Origin: F23-D06 sp045600525 | GTDB lineage: Bacteria > Bacteroidota > Bacteroidia > Bacteroidales > WCHB1-69 | Reading direction: 5' to 3' | DNA: 37,107 nucleotides | Assembly (NCBI GenBank): GCA_045600525.1 | Contig: JAZRYC010000040.1 | Location: forward strand, 1-37,107 | Shown: in pieces, positions 24,963-34,795 of the stretch | Numbering within the stretch: the stretch's first letter is position 1 | How the letters are laid out: each line of letters opens with the position of its first letter | Translations under genes and position numbers: made by a program | The notes under the pieces: model-generated | What the model was told of the DNA's origin: nothing | What the model saw: the letters and a program-made list of their open reading frames with translations, nothing else | Databases searched by the model: none

Positions 24963-26039
24963 TTAAAATGACGGGCATTTTAAATCCTTGATTGCTTTAT
25001 GCTTCTCAGGGCATGGGAGAAGGGCTTGCAAGGACACTTCATGGGCACCGCCCGTCACACTGGTCAACTGACCAACCGTGATATCATAGGAATAGCCGAC
25101 CTTAATCCACTTATATTCGAGACCAAACATCAAGATAACGGCATCGCTATTATTGATTTTATTGACAATAGCATTATTACCAACCATTTCCACCATTTTA
25201 TAAGGAGGTGAGAAACGATACCAGCAACCCACTGTAAACGGGTAGAACTGGGCATACAATCCGAAATTGAAGTAATTAAAATACCTTTGGTGCTGGTAAA
25301 TAAAGTTAGGGCTGAGGGAAATATCGCCAAAGGACGTTTCCTTCTTGCTTTTACGTTTCAAATCAAAATGTGCGCCCACATGAGCCGTCCATTTTACCGG
25401 AAGAACATCGTACATACCAGCAAAACTTTCATCAAGATAACTTTCCGAGCGTCCATCCATGGCGAAAGAAGCAAAATGATGTGCGGCAAAACCAAAATAG
25501 ACATGGGGTGTATAACCTAAAAAACCGCCAGAAAAACCACATCTCCAACGATGAAGACTTTCTGGTTGTGTTTCGTTGGTATGGTAGACAAAACCATATC
25601 GGGGATCGATCATATCTCCAAAAGTAAGATTGTCCCAATTTAGAAACTTATCTTGGAAATCAACCTGAACAGCCAAACGAATGGCAAATTTCTTAGCGAT
25701 TTGCGCCTTAAAAGAATACATCGGGCTAATAGAGGAAGTATTCAAATAGCCTCCGTTGGCACCAGCACGATCGTGGAAGATCAAAACACCAACGCCACCA
25801 GAGATCTTATCAAAATGCTCGTCAAAGGCAGCCGTCGTCGTCATAAAGTTGCCTGGAAGATTAGGCCATTGGTCTCTAAACTCAAAGGACAAACGGGGGC
25901 AAATATTCGTACCCGCAAAGGCTGGATTCAAATACAATGGGTTAGCATAGAACTGCGAAAACATCGCATCCTGCGCACTCACGCGTAGTGAAGCAAGAGC
26001 CATGACTGCCGTCAATAAGATTATAATTCGATTACGCAT
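24963..26039 (-). CDS. PorP/SprF-family type IX secretion outer-membrane protein
   Basis: The ATG at 26039 gives 358 residues; the frame could begin two codons earlier at a GTG. A signal peptide (IIILLTAVMALASLRVSA) leads into the family signature QDAMFSQFYANPLYLNPAFAG. The rest is a predicted beta-barrel, with YSFKAQIAKKFAIRLAVQVDFQ and a terminal strand region GLEYKWIKVGYSYDITVGQL. PorP is needed for T9SS function in Porphyromonas gingivalis. SprF-type paralogues accompany specific cargo adhesins. This copy lies in a cluster with gldJ, porU and porV rather than beside porK-L-M-N, so core versus accessory role is open. Confidence 0.88.
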   Translation of the reverse strand: MRNRIIILLTAVMALASLRVSAQDAMFSQFYANPLYLNPAFAGTNICPRLSFEFRDQWPNLPGNFMTTTAAFDEHFDKISGGVGVLIFHDRAGANGGYLNTSSISPMYSFKAQIAKKFAIRLAVQVDFQDKFLNWDNLTFGDMIDPRYGFVYHTNETQPESLHRWRCGFSGGFLGYTPHVYFGFAAHHFASFAMDGRSESYLDESFAGMYDVLPVKWTAHVGAHFDLKRKSKKETSFGDISLSPNFIYQHQRYFNYFNFGLYAQFYPFTVGCWYRFSPPYKMVEMVGNNAIVNKINNSDAVILMFGLEYKWIKVGYSYDITVGQLTSVTGGAHEVSLQALLPCPEKHKAIKDLKCPSF

Positions 26040-26062
26040 AGTCACTTTTTTAATTTAGCGGG

Positions 26063-26070
26063 CAAAAATA
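26063..26070 (-). promoter_or_regulatory. -7 promoter element for the porP-like gene
   Basis: The minus strand reads TATTTTTG, an exact TAnnTTTG match, 23 nt before the start. The 150-base divergent spacer to porU is AT-rich; the only porU candidate is ATATATTTTGG near 26110, which does not fit the consensus spacing. Confidence 0.42.
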
Positions 26071-26189
26071 CAAAATTATTTTGTAAAACTATCTTTCCCT
26101 TATATATATATTTTGGAAAGGTGTTGCAATAATTACAACGTTGTTTCGTTAATAAAATTGCATTCAATGCTTTTTTTAAATAACGATTG

Positions 26190-29100
26190 ATGAAAAGAAA
26201 ATCTTGGGTACCCTTTTGCATTTTATGCCTAATTTTCATTCAAGTATTTGAAATTCAGGCACAAAAAATTGAAAAAACAGTAAAAATATCTTGGTCCGAC
26301 AATATTGTAAGCAACTTTCACGAAGATAATCCAGTGGAATTTCTGCATTTTGACGGGGCCACCTACCTCAGCACATACGGTTCGCTACCCTGCTTTTATG
26401 AAAAAATCGCGGTTGATAATTTCTATTCCGACTACGACATATCCGTTTCCGACATCGTATACGAGGGCATGAACGCCCACGACAATTCCCTCATTCCTGA
26501 AGGAATTGTCCACGGAACTCTTTCTATTGACGCCTACTCCGCACACGAAGGGCAAAACACCTTTGCGCTGATAAGTTTCGTTCCCATCATACAAACCGGG
26601 AAAGGGACTTTTCAACGAGTCACCTCACTTTCCTTCCGCATTCAAGGGAGAAATCCGAAGCACAACGCGGCAAAGTCCGACCATCCCGCCAAATCTGTCT
26701 TGTCCACGGGGCGCTGGTACAATTTCACCATACAGAAAACCGGTATCTACAAAGTTTCCTACGATGACCTCCTCAGTATGGGCATGAGCACACCCATTCG
26801 TTCCTCTCAGCTGGCCTTATTCGGAAACGGAGGCAAAATGATTGCCGAATCCAGCACGGCGTCGGACATTCAGGGACTACGAGAACTTCCCATACAAATA
26901 TTCGATGGGAATGATGGCGAATTTGAGGCGGGCGACTACTTCATTTTTTATGGGGAATCTCCGCATACTATTTTCTACGACACCACTCGTCATTCACTTA
27001 CCCACCTCACAAACATCTATTCTGACCAAACGACTTATTTTGTTACCAGCAGCGCCGGCGTTGGCGAGAAAAAGCGTATCCAGACCACCCATAACGAATC
27101 TCTTTCGGCCAATAAGACTGCCAATGACTACACTCATTTCGTGTTTTTGGAAGACGACATCTACAACATGAGTGAGACGGGTCGGGAATGGTTTGGCGAC
27201 CTCTTTGACATCACCACCCAGTACGCATACGCATTTGACGTTCCAGGGTATAAGCAGGGAACAGGCCGACTCACCCTGTCGGTGGCCAGCGCTTCCTCCA
27301 ACTATTCAAACATGCAGATCAAAGTAAACCAAAATTCCATTGGCTCCATGAGTCTTCCCAGCATCGCGCCCAGTATTATGGCAAACATCGCACAAAACGA
27401 CTTCTATTTTAGCAACGACGCCTCGCGTGTCAATATATCCCTTACTTTCAGCAAGCCTACGACAACCTCCTCCGCATATCTCAATTGGATTGAGCTAGAA
27501 GTCCCCTGCAATCTTTCAATGCATTCAGCCCAATTCCCTTTCTGCAACCCATCAACTGTAGGATCAGGCAATATCACTCAATTCAACATAGGACATGCGG
27601 ACGGAAACACTCGAGTATGGGATGTCACCGATCCAGCAAACTGTACACAGCAATATTTGTCTGGAAGCAATGGCAATCTCTATTTTAAGACACCCACAGA
27701 CGAATTACGATTTTTCTACGCATTTGACGGATCTGAATATCTATCCATCACCCCGGGAGAGGCAGTTCCCAATCAAGATCTTTTCTCCACAGGTGCGGTG
27801 GACATGGTCATTGTAACCCATCCTGACTTTCTCGCCCAAGCCAAACGTCTGGCCTCCTTCCGACAAAGCAACGACGGACTTTCCGTCAAAGTGGTAACCA
27901 CCCAGCAGGTGTACAATGATTTTTCCAGCGGCTCTTTAGACCCCATGGCCATTCGAGACTACATGCGGCTCATATACGACAAGACCAACCACCAATATCC
28001 CAAATATCTCCTATTGGTTGGGCGGCCTTCCTATGATTATAGAGGAAGAGTCAATGGGACCTCCATCTTTGTGCCCGGTTACGAGCATCCTACAAAATTC
28101 AACAAAGTGGCCGAAATAGATTTCTATGCCAATGACGACGCTTTCGCCCTTTTGGACGACGGTGAATATGAAAGCGGGACCGGGCTTTATGACATTGCCG
28201 TAGGAAGAATCCCCGCCTCCACCATTGCCCAGGCCACAGCCGGCGTGGACAAAAGCATCGCCTATACCGAAAAGAGAAATCTGGTAGGAGAATCCTCCTC
28301 CGTCATATCCAACTTCAGTGATTGGCGAAATATCATGGCATTTGTGGCTGACGATGAGGAATACAATGATTTCGTCAATAATGCGGACTTTTTCTCGCAA
28401 ATCATCGAGAATTCCAATCCGAACATCAATTTCGACAAAATATACCTTGACGCCTACCAACAGGTTTCCAACGCCGGCGGACAGCGCTATCCGGAAGTCA
28501 CCTCGGCCATCAACAATCGAATGAACCGAGGTTCTTTATTTTTTACCTACATTGGTCACAGCGGGAAAGACGGATGGGCGGCTGAACGCATTTTGGAAAA
28601 CTCCGACATCAACAAATGGACCAACAAGTACAACCTTCCGGCCATGCTCACCCTCTCGTGCACTTTCGGATATTACGATCGGCCGGCCGTTTCTCCCGCA
28701 GAACTCGCCTATTTTAACAATAACGGGGGAACGATTGCCATCATCACCACTACGCGCGAAGCCTGGTCAGGCCCCAACAACTCATTCGGAAATACCTTTT
28801 TCAGTAAAATGTTTGAAAAAGAAGAGGGTCATTTTCACACGATTGGTGATTTGGAACGAATCACCAAAAACAGCAAAGGCGGCGCATCCACCTCGGTAAA
28901 AATGTTCGTCTTGTTAGGAGATCCATCCATACATTTAGCCGTACCAACCTACAAGGTTGTTACCGACTCCATAAACCACCACGCCACCCACGACATGCAG
29001 GACACCCTGCGTGCCCTCTCCAAAGTGACCATCAGCGGACGCATATTAGACCACGACAATCAATTGCTCTCTGATTTTAACGGAAGTATCTATCCATCTG

Positions 29101-30026
29101 TATTTGATAAAAAGGTAAAGACCTCCACTTTGGGCAATGACCCCAACAGTATGCCTTTTGAATTCGACGTACAAAAAAGCATTCTTTTCAAAGGAAACTG
29201 TTCCGTCAAGAACGGCAGATTCTCTTTTTCCTTCTATGTACCGAAAGACATCGACTACAATTTCGGCAACGGCAAAATAAGCTATTACGCCTGTAGCAGC
29301 AACCAAGACGGAGCAGGCGCCTTCACCGACTTCATCATCGGAGGCACCGACACCAACGGACTTGAAGACAAAGAAGGTCCCACCATCGAACTATTCCTTA
29401 ACGACGAGAACTTCGTCAATGGAGGTGTCGTCGGCCCCAATTCCACCTTGATTGCCAAAATCAAAGACAACTACGGCATCAACACCACGGGCAACGGTAT
29501 CGGGCACGACATTACTGCCGTCATCGACAACGCCACCGAATCGCAAATCGTCCTAAACGACTACTACCAAACCGAGAAGGATAGTTTCAATATGGGGACC
29601 GTCCGATACAGCTTGGACGAACTCACTCCTGGCACACACACCATTTCGTTAAGAGCTTGGGATATCAACAACAACCACTCAGAAAGTGACATAACCTTCG
29701 AAGTCGTTTCTGACGAAAAACTCGAACTCAGCCACGTACTCAACTATCCCAATCCCTTCACCACCCATACCGACTTCTACTTCGAGCAGAATCAAAACGG
29801 AGGTTTGTTTGACATCCTCATCCAAATATACACCATCTCTGGAAAACTAATCAAAACCATCAGCACATCACAATATTTTGAAGGGAATCGATGCAACGGC
29901 ATCAGCTGGGACGGATTGGACGATTACGGCGATAAAATAGGCAAAGGCGTCTATATGTATAAGGTGCGCGTGCGCGACCAAAACAACCAAGTGGCAGAAA
30001 AAATAGAAAAATTAGTCATCCTATAA
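26190..30026 (+). CDS. porU: Type IX secretion system sortase PorU
   Basis: The ATG at 26190 gives 1278 residues, normal for PorU. A signal peptide (WVPFCILCLIFIQVFEIQAQ) is followed by an N-terminal domain and a gingipain-type C25 peptidase domain from about residue 530 (VDMVIVTHPDFLAQAKRLAS). The catalytic dyad is H790 in FTYIGHSGKDGW and C824 in MLTLSCTFGYYD. The C-terminus (about 1185-1278) is itself a T9SS sorting domain: NYPNPFTTHTDFYFE and GKGVYMYKVRVRD. PorU removes the C-terminal domain from cargo and attaches it to surface lipopolysaccharide. porV lies 77 bases downstream, the usual partner. It diverges from the porP-like gene. Confidence 0.95.
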   Translation: MKRKSWVPFCILCLIFIQVFEIQAQKIEKTVKISWSDNIVSNFHEDNPVEFLHFDGATYLSTYGSLPCFYEKIAVDNFYSDYDISVSDIVYEGMNAHDNSLIPEGIVHGTLSIDAYSAHEGQNTFALISFVPIIQTGKGTFQRVTSLSFRIQGRNPKHNAAKSDHPAKSVLSTGRWYNFTIQKTGIYKVSYDDLLSMGMSTPIRSSQLALFGNGGKMIAESSTASDIQGLRELPIQIFDGNDGEFEAGDYFIFYGESPHTIFYDTTRHSLTHLTNIYSDQTTYFVTSSAGVGEKKRIQTTHNESLSANKTANDYTHFVFLEDDIYNMSETGREWFGDLFDITTQYAYAFDVPGYKQGTGRLTLSVASASSNYSNMQIKVNQNSIGSMSLPSIAPSIMANIAQNDFYFSNDASRVNISLTFSKPTTTSSAYLNWIELEVPCNLSMHSAQFPFCNPSTVGSGNITQFNIGHADGNTRVWDVTDPANCTQQYLSGSNGNLYFKTPTDELRFFYAFDGSEYLSITPGEAVPNQDLFSTGAVDMVIVTHPDFLAQAKRLASFRQSNDGLSVKVVTTQQVYNDFSSGSLDPMAIRDYMRLIYDKTNHQYPKYLLLVGRPSYDYRGRVNGTSIFVPGYEHPTKFNKVAEIDFYANDDAFALLDDGEYESGTGLYDIAVGRIPASTIAQATAGVDKSIAYTEKRNLVGESSSVISNFSDWRNIMAFVADDEEYNDFVNNADFFSQIIENSNPNINFDKIYLDAYQQVSNAGGQRYPEVTSAINNRMNRGSLFFTYIGHSGKDGWAAERILENSDINKWTNKYNLPAMLTLSCTFGYYDRPAVSPAELAYFNNNGGTIAIITTTREAWSGPNNSFGNTFFSKMFEKEEGHFHTIGDLERITKNSKGGASTSVKMFVLLGDPSIHLAVPTYKVVTDSINHHATHDMQDTLRALSKVTISGRILDHDNQLLSDFNGSIYPSVFDKKVKTSTLGNDPNSMPFEFDVQKSILFKGNCSVKNGRFSFSFYVPKDIDYNFGNGKISYYACSSNQDGAGAFTDFIIGGTDTNGLEDKEGPTIELFLNDENFVNGGVVGPNSTLIAKIKDNYGINTTGNGIGHDITAVIDNATESQIVLNDYYQTEKDSFNMGTVRYSLDELTPGTHTISLRAWDINNNHSESDITFEVVSDEKLELSHVLNYPNPFTTHTDFYFEQNQNGGLFDILIQIYTISGKLIKTISTSQYFEGNRCNGISWDGLDDYGDKIGKGVYMYKVRVRDQNNQVAEKIEKLVIL

Positions 30027-30103
30027 AATAATCTAAAGAAATCGACGTTATGTCGTTTTGTCCAACTTTAAATTTTGATTTATAATCTAAAAAATAATCA
30101 ACA

Positions 30104-31360
30104 ATGAAAAAAACATTATCCGTCCTTACGCTTATCGCGTTACTCTTCTTACCGCAGGTCCATGCTCAGATCAACCCGGGGCAGCTTGGTGGTAAAGAAC
30201 TAAACACCATTACAACGGCCGTGCCATTCCTACTTATCGCTCCAGACTCCAGAGCCGGAGGTATGGCAGACATGGGATGTGCAACATCCGCGGATGTCAA
30301 TTCTCAAGCCTACAACCCTGCAAAATACGTTTTTAACGACAACACTTTCGGTGTCAGTGTTTCCTATAGTCCATGGCTACACAACCTTGTATCCGACATC
30401 AATTTGGCCTATCTCAGTGCATACTACAAAGTCACTCCTATGGATGCTATCGCTTTGTCTCTGCGCTATTTCTCATTAGGAGACATCACCTTTACGGATG
30501 ACCAAGGCCATACCATGAGTGAGCAGAGACCGAATGAATTCTCTATCGACCTGACCTATTCCCGTAAGCTGATTGACGAATTATCCATCGCCATCACGCC
30601 GCGTTTTATTTATTCCAACCTCACCTCCAATCAGTTTGTCGCAGGTGAAGAAACCAAGGCTGGTTTGGCCGGTGCCGCCGACCTTTCCCTCTTCTACGAA
30701 CAAGATTTCAAAGCAAAAGGTTTGGCAAACAGCACACTTCGTGCCGGCTTGTATATTTCCAACATGGGTAACAAGATGTCCTACTCCTCTGGTACCTTGC
30801 GCCGCGACTTCCTGCCCGCCAACCTCAAACTTGGTCTCGGTTATGAAATGGCATTCGATGATTATAACAAACTGTCAATCACGGGTGAAACCAATAAGTT
30901 GCTGGTCCCCACCAACCCTGTTTATGCCACCGATGAGAGCGGACGCATCCAATATGATGAATTCAACAACCCCATCATTGCCTACGGCATGAATCCTGAC
31001 GTATCTGTTCCACAAGGTATGATTCAATCCTTCTACGATGCTCCCGGTATTGGCTACAAGGGAGGTGCCTTTGGAGAAGAAATGGCTGAATTTTCTTGGG
31101 CACTGGGTGCCGAATACAGCTACAGAGACCTTCTCTTCGTAAGAGCCGGCTATTTCCACGAAAGCCAATATAAAGGCAATCGTCAGTTCCTTACTGTAGG
31201 TGCAGGTATCAAATACAATATCTTCGCCATTGATTTCGCATATCTGTTCACCACCAACGGCCAACAACATCCGCTGGCCAACACCTTGCGTTTCACCTTA
31301 TCCTTTGATTTCGCATCCTTCAACAAAGATGCCATTAAGAATCAAGGCAAACTAAAATAA
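30104..31360 (+). CDS. porV: Type IX secretion outer-membrane shuttle protein PorV
   Basis: The 418-residue protein has a signal peptide (TLSVLTLIALLFLPQVHAQ) and the PorV signature after it: TTAVPFLLIAPDSRAGGMAD, GCATSADVNSQAYNPAKYVF. The rest forms a FadL-like 14-strand barrel. PorV carries cargo from the translocon to the PorU sortase. It follows porU, as in other T9SS bacteria; the 77-base gap contains a weak CGAC/GTCG hairpin but no clear promoter. ispF begins 5 bases after its stop and is likely co-transcribed. Confidence 0.95.
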   Translation: MKKTLSVLTLIALLFLPQVHAQINPGQLGGKELNTITTAVPFLLIAPDSRAGGMADMGCATSADVNSQAYNPAKYVFNDNTFGVSVSYSPWLHNLVSDINLAYLSAYYKVTPMDAIALSLRYFSLGDITFTDDQGHTMSEQRPNEFSIDLTYSRKLIDELSIAITPRFIYSNLTSNQFVAGEETKAGLAGAADLSLFYEQDFKAKGLANSTLRAGLYISNMGNKMSYSSGTLRRDFLPANLKLGLGYEMAFDDYNKLSITGETNKLLVPTNPVYATDESGRIQYDEFNNPIIAYGMNPDVSVPQGMIQSFYDAPGIGYKGGAFGEEMAEFSWALGAEYSYRDLLFVRAGYFHESQYKGNRQFLTVGAGIKYNIFAIDFAYLFTTNGQQHPLANTLRFTLSFDFASFNKDAIKNQGKLK

Positions 31361-31365
31361 AGCCT

Positions 31366-31848
31366 ATGGATTTCCGTGTTGGTTTCGGTTACGACTCACA
31401 CCGCTTTGCCCCCGACAGACCTCTTGTCCTCGGGGGCATTCGTGTTCCTTTTGAGCAGGGTTTGGCAGCGCATTCCGATGGTGACGTGCTCATCCACGCC
31501 ATTTGCGATGCCCTTCTAGGAGCCGCCGCCCTCAAAGACATCGGCTCACACTTCCCAGACAAAGATTCCGCATACGCAAACATCGACAGTAAAATACTGT
31601 TATCCAAAGTAATGAATCTTTTGCAAGAACGAGCATGGGAGGTTAATAACATTGACTGCACCCTCATCTTAGAGCAGCCTAAAATGAAACCTTACATTGA
31701 TGATATGGTATCCGTTCTCTCTACAATATTAAAAATCAATGCGGAACGGATATCCATTAAAGCCAAGACAAACGAAAAGATGGGGTTTACCGGACAAAGG
31801 GAGGGCATTGCCGCCACCTGCATCGTCTCCATCATTAAAAACAAATAA
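31366..31848 (+). CDS. ispF: 2-C-methyl-D-erythritol 2,4-cyclodiphosphate synthase
   Basis: The 160-residue enzyme forms the cyclic diphosphate in the non-mevalonate isoprenoid pathway. The zinc site is D10 and H12 in GFGYDSHRF with H44 in SDGDVLIHAICDALLGA. The DIGSHFPD and KTNEKMGFTGQREGIAA motifs are present. Length is standard. It follows porV by 5 bases and precedes the M3 peptidase gene by 8, a tight run. Confidence 0.96.
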   Translation: MDFRVGFGYDSHRFAPDRPLVLGGIRVPFEQGLAAHSDGDVLIHAICDALLGAAALKDIGSHFPDKDSAYANIDSKILLSKVMNLLQERAWEVNNIDCTLILEQPKMKPYIDDMVSVLSTILKINAERISIKAKTNEKMGFTGQREGIAATCIVSIIKNK

Positions 31849-31856
31849 ATCAAAAC

Positions 31857-34013
31857 ATGAAAAAGCACATCATCCTTTTACTTTCCCTTCTTATCATGAC
31901 ACAAATCCAAGCACAAACCAAAGATCAGGCTTCCGCGTCATCCGATCGCAACCCCCTTCTAAGCGAATGGAACACGCCTTATCAGACCCCTCCATTCAGC
32001 AAAATAAAGCCGGAGCACTATGTCCCTGCCTTTGAAACTGCCATCAAAATGGCACAAAAAGACATTAACCTCATAGCTCGCAATCCTCAAACGGCTACTT
32101 TTAAAAACACCATCCTATTATTTGACAATGCAGGAGAAGCCCTAAACAGAGTGAGCGGTATATTTTTCAACCTACTGGAATGCGATGCCACTCCGGAGAT
32201 GCAGGAAATAGCCAACAAGGTACAGCCGATGATTACGGAACACTCCAACTCGATTTACTTAAACGAAGCCTTGTTCAAACGGGTAAAATATGTTTACGAG
32301 CACGAGCTGCTGCAACTTCCTCTAACTGACAGAATGCTGTTGATCAAGGTGTACAACGCCTTCGTGGACAATGGTGCCAACCTCAGCGCTAAAGACAAAG
32401 AAGAATTTCGCAAACTTTCGTTGGAACTTTCCCAGCTGACACTGCAATTCGGTCAAAACGCCCTTGCCGCCACCAATGACTGGTACATGCACATTACCGA
32501 TAAGGAGGAATTGTCTGGCATTCCCGAAAGCGAACTTGAAATCGCAGCGCAAAAGGCAAAGCAAAAAGGAGTGAAAGGCTATGTCTTCGATCTTTCCGCA
32601 CCCAGCATCAACGCCATTATGACTTACGCAGACAACCGATCCCTTCGCGAAAGTATGTTCAGACATTCTTGCAACAAAGCCTATCAGGGGAAATATGACA
32701 ATAGCAATGTCATAAAAAAAATATTGGTCTGCCGCAAACGAATAGCCGAACTTTTAGGATACAAAAACTACGCTCAATATGCATTACACGATAGAATGGC
32801 CCAAAAGCCTGAAAACGTGTACAAACTATTAAACGAATTAGAGGCGGCCTCCCTTCCTAAAGCAAAAAAAGAAATGGATTCTCTTCGGGAATTCGCACGC
32901 GCCCATGGGCTTACCGACGAACTTCAACGTTGGGATTTTTCCTATTATGCGGAAAAACAGAAAGACAGTTTGTTCAATTTAAACACAGAGGCTCTTAAGC
33001 CCTACTTCCAGTTAGACAACGTAATCAGCGGCGTTTTCAACTTGGCAAACGAACTTTACGACCTTTCCTTTGTAGAATTGAAAGATGTGGACGTTTACCA
33101 TCCAGACGTCAAAGTTTACAAAGTCACTCGAGAAAACAAACTGATGGCCATCCTCTATTTGGATTTCCATCCGCGCGACACTAAGCGCAGCGGTGCATGG
33201 ATGACTTCGTTCAACGAACAGCACATGGATTTGAAGGGTAACGATATTCGCCCTATGGTCAGTTTGGTCATGAACTTCACTCCTGCTACCAGCAGCACGC
33301 CCTCCCTACTCACCTTTTCCGAGCTAACGACTTTCCTTCACGAATTCGGGCACGCCTTACACGGAATGCTTTCAGAAGTCCCCTACCAATTCATTTCCGG
33401 AACCAACACACCGCGCGACTTCGTGGAGCTTCCTTCCCAACTGAACGAAAACTGGGCCACTGACGCTCTATTCCTCAATAATTTCGCACGTCATTACAAA
33501 ACAGGCGAACTTATTCCCATGCATTACATCCGTCAACTTGAATCCATGCGCAAATACCTGGCCGGATACTCATCCATTCGACAATTATCCTTTGGCTATT
33601 TGGACATGATGTGGCACACTATTGATCCAACTTCCATTGAAGATGTGAAAACCTTGGAGCGCAAAGTGTTTGATAAATTGGAAGTCATGCCTGTAGTTGA
33701 AGAAGCGTGTATGAGCACCTCCTTTACCCATATTTTCTCTGGAGGCTATGCAGCAGGATATTATGGATACAAATGGGCAGAAATGTTGGAAGCCGACGCC
33801 TTTGAACTTTTTGCCCAGGAACGCGATAAATTGTTCATGGCCAAGAAAAAGAAAGACGGAGTAATCCCCCGTCCTAAATCGGAAGTTGCTCAAAAATTCA
33901 GGGAATGCATTCTATCCAAGGGAGGTTCAGACGATGTGATGAAGATGTACGTCAGATTCCGCGGACGCGGACCTAAGACAGATGCCCTTCTTAAGAAATC
34001 AGGTTTAAAATAA
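31857..34013 (+). CDS. Exported M3-family metallopeptidase (Dcp-like dipeptidyl carboxypeptidase)
   Basis: The 718-residue protein starts with a signal peptide (KKHIILLLSLLIMTQIQAQ), so it is exported, unlike cytoplasmic E. coli Dcp. The thimet-oligopeptidase fold shows its zinc motif HEFGHALHGML near residue 495, with the third ligand Glu in the following helix (SQLNENWATD), and HGMLSEVPYQFISGTNTPRDFVELPSQ around it. The near-C-terminal SGGYAAGYYGYKWAEMLEAD is the substrate-binding GY-rich loop. Members cleave dipeptides or short peptides. The last gene of the porU-porV-ispF run, 33 bases before gldF. Confidence 0.93.
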   Translation: MKKHIILLLSLLIMTQIQAQTKDQASASSDRNPLLSEWNTPYQTPPFSKIKPEHYVPAFETAIKMAQKDINLIARNPQTATFKNTILLFDNAGEALNRVSGIFFNLLECDATPEMQEIANKVQPMITEHSNSIYLNEALFKRVKYVYEHELLQLPLTDRMLLIKVYNAFVDNGANLSAKDKEEFRKLSLELSQLTLQFGQNALAATNDWYMHITDKEELSGIPESELEIAAQKAKQKGVKGYVFDLSAPSINAIMTYADNRSLRESMFRHSCNKAYQGKYDNSNVIKKILVCRKRIAELLGYKNYAQYALHDRMAQKPENVYKLLNELEAASLPKAKKEMDSLREFARAHGLTDELQRWDFSYYAEKQKDSLFNLNTEALKPYFQLDNVISGVFNLANELYDLSFVELKDVDVYHPDVKVYKVTRENKLMAILYLDFHPRDTKRSGAWMTSFNEQHMDLKGNDIRPMVSLVMNFTPATSSTPSLLTFSELTTFLHEFGHALHGMLSEVPYQFISGTNTPRDFVELPSQLNENWATDALFLNNFARHYKTGELIPMHYIRQLESMRKYLAGYSSIRQLSFGYLDMMWHTIDPTSIEDVKTLERKVFDKLEVMPVVEEACMSTSFTHIFSGGYAAGYYGYKWAEMLEADAFELFAQERDKLFMAKKKKDGVIPRPKSEVAQKFRECILSKGGSDDVMKMYVRFRGRGPKTDALLKKSGLK

Positions 34014-34018
34014 TATCG

Positions 34019-34026
34019 TATTTTTG
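34019..34026 (+). promoter_or_regulatory. -7 promoter element for gldF
   Basis: TATTTTTG matches TAnnTTTG exactly, 19 nt before the gldF start, in the 32-base gap after the M3 peptidase gene. gldFG may thus be its own transcription unit. Confidence 0.42.
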
Positions 34027-34045
34027 CCGCCAAATTTTTTTTACG

Positions 34046-34777
34046 ATGTTCAGTTTATACATTAAAGAAATAAAATCCTTCCTCAGCTCAATCATAGGAT
34101 ATATCTTCATGGGGGTTTTCCTCATTATTTCGGGATTGTTCCTATGGGTATTTCCCAATATTGATAACGTTATGGAATCGGGATTGGCCGACCTACAGGG
34201 GTTGTTCAACCTATCCCAATTTCTCTTTCTCTTCCTCGTTCCCGCCATCACCATGCGCTCGTTCGCGGAGGAAAAACGTACGGGCACCATGGATTTACTC
34301 CTTACCAAACCGCTGACAGACATGCAGATTATCTGGGCAAAGTTCCTTTCCTGCCTTACCCTTTTGGTCATTGCCCTCATACCAACCCTGATTTATGTTG
34401 GTTCGGTATTTTTCTTGGGCAATCCCATCGGCAACATTGACATGGGCAGTACGTGGGGTTCCTATCTTGGGCTCCTCTTCTTGGGCGGCACTTTCATTGC
34501 CATAGGGCTTTTTGCCTCCAGCTTAACGAACAACCAAATCATTGCCTTCATCATTGCAGCAGCCCTTTGCTTTATTCTCTCCTTCGGATTCGCCTTCATT
34601 TACTCTTTCGAATCCCTCGGAGCCTTTGGCTATTACATCAAGACACTGGGCATTGAGCACCATTACGCCTCTATCAGTAAAGGCGTTGTGGATACTCGCG
34701 ATATCATCTATTTCTGCAGTGTTATTTTTATTTTCCTTTTTGGGACACGTACCGTCCTCCTCAGTCGTAAATGGTAA
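34046..34777 (+). CDS. gldF: Gliding motility ABC transporter permease GldF
   Basis: The 243-residue membrane protein has six hydrophobic segments and the ABC-2 permease pattern: LYIKEIKSFLSSIIGYIFMG, then VPAITMRSFAEEKRTGTMDLL, a motif conserved in GldF and NosY-type permeases. GldF pairs with GldG and the ATPase GldA in gliding Bacteroidota; gldA is not adjacent here and must be elsewhere if present. Not all T9SS bacteria carry this transporter, so it is a hint of gliding capacity. It ends 18 bases before gldG. Confidence 0.9.
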   Translation: MFSLYIKEIKSFLSSIIGYIFMGVFLIISGLFLWVFPNIDNVMESGLADLQGLFNLSQFLFLFLVPAITMRSFAEEKRTGTMDLLLTKPLTDMQIIWAKFLSCLTLLVIALIPTLIYVGSVFFLGNPIGNIDMGSTWGSYLGLLFLGGTFIAIGLFASSLTNNQIIAFIIAAALCFILSFGFAFIYSFESLGAFGYYIKTLGIEHHYASISKGVVDTRDIIYFCSVIFIFLFGTRTVLLSRKW

Positions 34778-34795
34778 CCTTGAATTTATTGCAGC

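Noticed and set aside
26187..26189. TTG start one codon before porU ATG
   Set aside because: The ATG directly after it opens a normal signal peptide; no reason to prefer TTG.
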